A stretch of 9,932 bases of DNA, from the NCBI GenBank assembly GCA_017468215.1, contig JAFUJG010000317.1:1-9932 (forward strand), in the 5' to 3' direction. A model generated the notes under the pieces. It worked only from the letters and a program-made list of their open reading frames with translations. It ran no database searches and was not told the origin of the DNA. The DNA comes from Clostridia bacterium. GTDB lineage: Bacteria; Bacillota; Clostridia; UMGS1883. A program made the translations under genes and the position numbers. Numbering within the stretch: position 1 is the stretch's first letter; every line of letters starts with the position of its first letter. This document shows, piece by piece, positions 6,050 through 9,932 of the stretch.

Positions 6050-7171
6050 TCAGTCGCCGAAGCATACGCCGATAGCCTTAGCCATCTGTACGAGCTCACC
6101 GTTGGGGTCAACGTTCTTTGTCTTCTGACCGATAACATCTTCAAGAGAAGCGTATGTCATCTTGTCGCCGTGGAGAGCAACGATGTTACCGAACTTGCCT
6201 TCCATAGCCAACTCAACAGCTGCATAGCCGTAACGAGAAGAAAGAACTCTGTCGTGACCGGATGTGTTACCACCACGCTGTGTGTGGCCAAGGATTGTGG
6301 AACGAGCTTCTGTGCCGCAAAGAGCTTCGAGCTGATCTGCAACAATTGCACTTACACCGCCAAGACGGATAGCATCGGGAGAATCTTCGCGAATCTTGGA
6401 AATAACAATGTCACCGCCAAGGGGCTTAGCACCTTCTGCAACTGCAACGATTGCAAAGTCTTTGCCCTGTGCCATATCAGCCTTAATCTTTTCAGCAACC
6501 TTGTTGATGTCATAGGGGATTTCGGGGATAAGGATAGCATCTGCTGCACCTGCGATACCGCCGTGAAGTGTGAGCCAACCGGCACCACGACCCATGATTT
6601 CAACACACATGATTCTGCCGTGAGACTTAGCTGTTGTACGGATACGGTCGAAAGAATCTGTTACAACGCTGATAGCTGTATCGAAACCGAATGTATAGTC
6701 TGTTTCAGCAAGGTCGTTATCGATAGTCTTAGGAATACCGATTACGTTAACGCCCTTTCTTGCAAAGTCACGACCGGATGTAAGTGTGCCGTCACCACCA
6801 AGGATAAAGAGGGCATCGATGCCTGCTTCCTTAAGGTTTTCAACTGCAACATCGGAAACGTCGTGATACATAATCTTACCGTTTTCGTCACGAACGATAT
6901 TATCATTTTCGTCACGGATGGGATAGATGAAAAGGTTGTCCTTGTTAGAGGACTTAAGGATTGTGCCGCCCTCGGAAAGGATTTCCTGAACGTTGTCAAG
7001 TGTGAGCGGAATGAAGTCCTTATGGTAAAGACCGTGGTAACCACGTCTGATACCTACTACTTCAAGACCGTACTTAACGATAGCTGTCTTTACAACGGCA
7101 CGGATAACCGCATTGAGGCCGGGGCAGTCGCCGCCGCCTGTGAGAATGGCAACTTTTTTGATTTCACTCAT
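6050..7171 (-). CDS. pfkA: 6-phosphofructokinase (group III / mixed-substrate type)
   Basis: Phosphorylates fructose 6-phosphate to fructose 1,6-bisphosphate in glycolysis, in the cytoplasm. It is 373 residues, longer than the roughly 320 of E. coli PfkA. Motifs in order: ILTGGGDCPGLNAVIR (9-24), GGDGT (125-129), PKTIDNDL with catalytic Asp151 (147-154), EIMGRGAGWL (191-200) and GHTQRGG in the C-terminal third. Gly128 is the residue of ATP enzymes (Asp in pyrophosphate enzymes). Lys148 is the residue typical of pyrophosphate enzymes (Gly in E. coli). The donor is therefore likely ATP but not certain. Most extra length is an insert at about 83-106 holding a tandem RDEN repeat. The ATG has GGAGG 9 bases upstream, plus its own promoter and terminator, so it is monocistronic. 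Confidence 0.95.
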   Translation of the reverse strand: MSEIKKVAILTGGGDCPGLNAVIRAVVKTAIVKYGLEVVGIRRGYHGLYHKDFIPLTLDNVQEILSEGGTILKSSNKDNLFIYPIRDENDNIVRDENGKIMYHDVSDVAVENLKEAGIDALFILGGDGTLTSGRDFARKGVNVIGIPKTIDNDLAETDYTFGFDTAISVVTDSFDRIRTTAKSHGRIMCVEIMGRGAGWLTLHGGIAGAADAILIPEIPYDINKVAEKIKADMAQGKDFAIVAVAEGAKPLGGDIVISKIREDSPDAIRLGGVSAIVADQLEALCGTEARSTILGHTQRGGNTSGHDRVLSSRYGYAAVELAMEGKFGNIVALHGDKMTYASLEDVIGQKTKNVDPNGELVQMAKAIGVCFGD

Positions 7172-7216
7172 ATTTGTAAACCTCCGTTTAAAAAATTAAC
7201 AAAATATTACCTGTTA

Positions 7217-7245
7217 ATCATACTATAAATTTTTCCTTTATGCAA
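7217..7245 (-). promoter_or_regulatory. Probable promoter of the phosphofructokinase gene
   Basis: On the minus strand a -10 TATGAT (7217-7222) lies 17 bases after a weak -35 TTGCAT (7240-7245). Transcription would begin near 7210, about 40 bases before the ATG. The region is very AT-rich, so chance matches are possible. Confidence 0.6.
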
Positions 7246-7280
7246 GAAAAATTTTGATATTTATACAAATAATATTTATA

Positions 7281-7309
7281 TTGATTTTTTTTACATATTA
7301 TCATATAAT
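7281..7309 (+). promoter_or_regulatory. Promoter of glnS
   Basis: A -35 TTGATT (7281-7286) and a perfect -10 TATAAT (7304-7309) are 17 bases apart. The start would be near 7316, leaving a leader of about 30 bases. That is far too short for a T-box riboswitch, so this synthetase gene is not controlled that way from this promoter. Confidence 0.8.
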
Positions 7310-7344
7310 ATGTATGTTATCCAAAAGAAAGGAACGGTAATAAA

Positions 7345-9000
7345 ATGGAAGAAAAGAAATCATCAAATTTTATTCATGACATTATCGATGCCGATTTGGC
7401 AGAAGGCAGGGAAAACGAGGTTCATACACGCTTTCCTCCCGAGCCCAACGGTTATCTTCATATAGGCAGTGCCAAGGCTATTTATATCAACCATACTGCA
7501 GCGAAAAAATACGGCGGAAAGTTTAATCTCCGTTACGACGACACAAACCCCGTAAGAGAGGATGACGAGTACGTAAGAGCTATCGAGGAAGACCTTAGGT
7601 GGCTGGGTGCTGTGCCCACAGGCGGTATTTTTTACGGCTCGGACTACTTTGATAAGTGCTACGAATTTGCGGTAAAACTTATAAAAGAGGGCAAGGCATT
7701 TGTGTGCGACTTAACTCTTGATGAAATGAGTGAGTACCGTGGTGTGCCTACTTCTCCGGGTAAGGAAAGCCCCTATAAAAACCGCAGCGTTGAGGAAAAC
7801 CTTGATTTGTTCGAAAGAATGAAGAATGGCGAATTTAAGGACGGCGAAAGAACACTCCGTGCAAAGATTGACATGGCAAGCCCCAACATGAACATGCGTG
7901 ACCCTGTTATTTACAGAATAAAGCATGCTGAGCATCACCGCCAGGGCAACAAGTGGTGCATTTATCCCATGTATGACTTTGCTCATCCCATCCAGGATGC
8001 TTTAGAGGGCATAACACATTCCCTTTGCTCTATTGAATTTGCAAACCACAGACCCTTGTATGACTGGGTTATCGAAAACGTAGGCTTTGAGCATGACCCC
8101 CATCAGTATGAGTTTGCCCGCCTTAACATGACATATACAGTTATGAGCAAGCGTTATTTGAGAAAGCTTGTTGAAACAAAAACAGTTGACGGCTGGGACG
8201 ACCCCAGAATGCCTACACTTTCGGGCTTAAGACGCCGTGGCTATACACCCAGTGCAATTTTTGACTTTATCGAAAGAAGCGGTGTTGCACGAAGCGAGGC
8301 TATGGCAGACTTGAACCTTCTGGAGTACTGTATCTGCGAGGAGCTTAACGAAAGCGCCGAAAGACGTGTGTGCGTAATTGACCCCTTGGAGGTTGAAATT
8401 ACAAATTATCCCGAAGATAAGGTTGAATATTTTGAGCTTTCCAACCATCCTAAAAAGCCTGAGCTCGGATGCCGAAAGCTTCCCTTTACAAATAAGGTTT
8501 ACATCGAAAGAAGCGACTTTATGGAAGAACCTATCCCCGGCTTCCAGAGATTGAAACCCCAGGGCGAGGTAAGGCTTATGGGTGCTTACATCATCAAGTG
8601 CGATGAGGTTGTAAAGGATAGCGAGGGCAATGTTGTAAAGCTTTTGTGCTCTGCTGACCTTGTTACAGGCCACGGCAAAAGAGAGGAAGGCCCCAAGGTT
8701 AAGGGTACTATCCACTGGCTGAGTGTAGAGCATGCACTTAATCGTGAGGTAAGGATTTATAATAACATTTTCAACAAGGAAAATGTTGCAACACTTCTTG
8801 AGGACGAAAACTTTGAGGAGTTCTTAAACCCTGACAGCCTTGAAATTTATCCTAATGCAAAAATTGAGGAAAGCCTTAAGGATGCCCGTGTTGGCGAAAG
8901 GTTCCAGTTTGTGAGAATGGGCTACTTTACACTTGACAGTAAATGCGAAAATGTGTTCAATAGAACTGTGGCACTTAAGACAGGGTTTAAGGCAAAATAA
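7345..9000 (+). CDS. glnS: Glutaminyl-tRNA synthetase
   Basis: A class Ic synthetase that charges tRNA-Gln with glutamine, using ATP. It is 551 residues, nearly the length of E. coli GlnRS (554). The Rossmann fold opens with HTRFPPEPNGYLHIGSAKAI, where the HIGH motif is HIGS (39-42). The acceptor-binding part has RAKIDMAS, RDPVIYRIKHAEHH, NKWCIYPMYDFAHP and DALEGITHSLCSIEF. The KMSKS loop is VMSKR (266-270), and GWDDPRMPTLSGLRRRGYTP follows. Two C-terminal beta-barrel anticodon-binding domains (from about 340) end FNRTVALKTGFKAK. This clearly separates it from GluRS. The ATG follows AAAGGA at 11 bases. Many Bacillota lack GlnRS and make Gln-tRNA by amidation, so its presence is notable. gltX follows 213 bases on, same strand, with no terminator between. 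Confidence 0.97.
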   Translation: MEEKKSSNFIHDIIDADLAEGRENEVHTRFPPEPNGYLHIGSAKAIYINHTAAKKYGGKFNLRYDDTNPVREDDEYVRAIEEDLRWLGAVPTGGIFYGSDYFDKCYEFAVKLIKEGKAFVCDLTLDEMSEYRGVPTSPGKESPYKNRSVEENLDLFERMKNGEFKDGERTLRAKIDMASPNMNMRDPVIYRIKHAEHHRQGNKWCIYPMYDFAHPIQDALEGITHSLCSIEFANHRPLYDWVIENVGFEHDPHQYEFARLNMTYTVMSKRYLRKLVETKTVDGWDDPRMPTLSGLRRRGYTPSAIFDFIERSGVARSEAMADLNLLEYCICEELNESAERRVCVIDPLEVEITNYPEDKVEYFELSNHPKKPELGCRKLPFTNKVYIERSDFMEEPIPGFQRLKPQGEVRLMGAYIIKCDEVVKDSEGNVVKLLCSADLVTGHGKREEGPKVKGTIHWLSVEHALNREVRIYNNIFNKENVATLLEDENFEEFLNPDSLEIYPNAKIEESLKDARVGERFQFVRMGYFTLDSKCENVFNRTVALKTGFKAK

Positions 9001-9002
9001 AA

Positions 9003-9193
9003 TGAATTGCACTTCGTGCATGAATTGACAACTGCGTTGTCATGAATTGCCTGTGGCATGAATAGCACTATGTGCATTGCGGAAGAAACTCCGTAAACGG
9101 AGTTTCAACATTAATGTTTGCGGAGCAAACAATTCATCCTTCATGTGCGTAGCACAATTCATGCAAGCGGAGCTTGCAATTAATTGAATTAAT
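9003..9193. repeat. Array of eight small variable hairpins between glnS and gltX
   Basis: Nearly the whole intergenic region is paired. Hairpins (arm/arm): 9008-9012/9016-9020, 9026-9032/9036-9042, 9048-9051/9055-9058, 9065-9068/9072-9075, 9085-9094/9097-9106, 9115-9121/9125-9131, 9144-9148/9152-9156, 9162-9168/9172-9178. All arms are perfect; lengths are 4 to 10 bp. The first four are linked by ATGAAT(T/A)-type spacers and have loops TTC, TGC, TGT and TAT. The last three are linked by AATTCAT, the reverse complement, with loops GGA, GTA and GGA, which read TCC, TAC and TCC on the other strand. Arms differ from unit to unit while linkers and loop type stay. The array ends with a 15-base palindrome at 9179-9193. 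There is no T-run, so none is a standard terminator. Its function is unknown. Confidence 0.85.
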
Positions 9194-9213
9194 CGACTGA
9201 AAGGAGATTGATT

Positions 9214-9932
9214 ATGGATTACAATAAGTTAGCAGAATTATTATTTCCAGATATTGACTGCGATATTGATTTTTATGAGGCTAAATACCCCAGGCGTAAC
9301 CTTCCCGAAGGTGCACGAGTAACTCGTCTTGGTCCCAGCCCTACAGGCTTTATCCACCTGGGTAACCTTTACGGTGCATTGGTTGACGAAAGGCTTGCTC
9401 ACCAGTCGGGCGGTGTGTTCTTCCTTCGTATTGAGGACACCGACAACAAGCGTGAGGTTGAGGGTGCCGTTGATATTATTATCAATTCGCTCAAATACTT
9501 TAACGTGCACTTTGACGAGGGTGCTACCACAGACGGCGAAAAGGGTGCTTACGGCCCCTACAGACAGCGTCAGAGGAGAGAGATTTACCGCTCGTTTGCA
9601 AAAAACCTTACAAAGAAAGGTCTTTGCTACCCTTGCTTCTGCAGTGAAGAAGAAAACGAAAAGAGAAGAAACGCCCAGGAGGCTGTTAAGGCTAATCCCG
9701 GCTACTATGGTGAGTGGGCAACCTGCCGTAACCTTTCCTATGAAGAAATCGAAAAGAGGGTTAGCGCAGGCGAAAGCTATGTAATGCGTTTTCGTGCTCC
9801 CGAGGGCAGCACAAGAATTATCGAGGTTGAGGACGAAATCCGAGGCACCTTGAAAATGCCCGAAAACGAAATGAACTTTGTTGTTTTAAAGAGCGACGGC
9901 ATCCCCACATATCACTTTGCACACCTTGTGGA
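9214..9932 (+). CDS. gltX: Glutamyl-tRNA synthetase, N-terminal part (runs off the window)
   Basis: A class Ic synthetase that charges tRNA-Glu with glutamate. About 239 residues are visible. After a roughly 30-residue leader come VTRLGPSPTGFIHLGNLYGA, with the HIGH motif as HLGN (48-51), then FFLRIEDTDNKREVEG (69-84), GPYRQRQRREIY (114-125) and CYPCFCSEE (138-146). Cys141, Cys143 and Cys171 may form the zinc site seen in many GluRSs. LKSDGIPTYHFAHLVD ends the visible part. The HLGN form and lack of GlnRS-type barrels here mark it as GluRS; the KMSKS loop lies outside. The ATG follows AAAGGAG (9200-9206) at 7 bases. No promoter is evident upstream, so it may be read from the glnS promoter through the hairpin array. 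Confidence 0.96.
   Translation, partial: MDYNKLAELLFPDIDCDIDFYEAKYPRRNLPEGARVTRLGPSPTGFIHLGNLYGALVDERLAHQSGGVFFLRIEDTDNKREVEGAVDIIINSLKYFNVHFDEGATTDGEKGAYGPYRQRQRREIYRSFAKNLTKKGLCYPCFCSEEENEKRRNAQEAVKANPGYYGEWATCRNLSYEEIEKRVSAGESYVMRFRAPEGSTRIIEVEDEIRGTLKMPENEMNFVVLKSDGIPTYHFAHLV

Noticed and set aside
6170..7228. A 352-codon open frame on the plus strand, opposite the phosphofructokinase gene
   Set aside because: It lies antisense to a fully conserved pfkA, has no recognisable domain and an odd Cys/Thr/Asn-rich content, and no ribosome binding site was noted. It is a by-product of pfkA codon use.
7310..7344. T-box riboswitch before glnS or gltX
   Set aside because: The glnS leader from the clear promoter is only about 30 bases, and the gltX upstream region shows no T-box sequence such as TGGNACCGCG.
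8227..8733. A 168-codon open frame on the minus strand within glnS
   Set aside because: It is antisense to the conserved anticodon-binding region of GlnRS and matches no known family.
9003..9193. CRISPR array or tandem intrinsic terminators
   Set aside because: Units differ in length and stem sequence, there are no uniform spacers, and no stem is followed by a T-run.
9329..9784. A 151-codon plus-strand frame inside gltX
   Set aside because: It is an out-of-frame reading of gltX; the GluRS motifs are all in the frame beginning at 9214.

Overview
The window looks like a chromosome segment of a low-to-middle GC Bacillota of class Clostridia, probably a gut Oscillospiraceae/Ruminococcaceae-like organism. 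The basis is the dgt-dnaG-rpoD gene order, the primary sigma factor sequence, the strong AAAGGAG-type ribosome binding sites, the T-rich hairpin terminators and the style of the two aminoacyl-tRNA synthetases. The family calls come from recognising sequence by eye; no database search was run.

Left end (1-1400, accessory flavour): the 3' part of the RNase P RNA gene (rnpB) with its terminator. It is followed by a small REP-associated (Y1/RAYT) transposase with a near-consensus promoter. Three copies of a GC-rich palindrome lie in and around this gene, two of them inside its coding sequence. Next come two tiny divergent XRE-type regulators sharing a palindromic operator-like sequence, bracketed by two almost identical hairpin terminators. 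The minus-strand regulator appears to have lost its last codons to a TGA stop.

Middle (1406-5864, minus strand, core genome): dgt (dNTP triphosphohydrolase), dnaG (primase), rpoD (primary sigma factor), then a short DtxR/MntR-like metalloregulator. All read leftward and are probably one macromolecular-synthesis operon. The dgt-dnaG gap holds sequences that could fold in two mutually exclusive ways. Several starts are decided by the ribosome binding site rather than by the first ATG: TTG for dgt and for the metalloregulator, and an internal ATG for rpoD and for dnaG.

Right end (5979-9932): a 6-phosphofructokinase gene (minus strand, with terminator and promoter) diverges from glnS (glutaminyl-tRNA synthetase, plus strand, with a clear promoter). 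gltX (glutamyl-tRNA synthetase) follows and runs off the window. Between glnS and gltX lies the most unusual element: about 190 bp made almost wholly of eight small hairpins. Their arms differ but their linkers (TGAATT) and three-base loops (T-N-pyrimidine) are shared, and the orientation inverts half way.

The core genes serve replication priming, dNTP control, transcription initiation, glycolysis and tRNA charging. The accessory interest is in the RAYT/palindrome set, the two-regulator module and the hairpin array.
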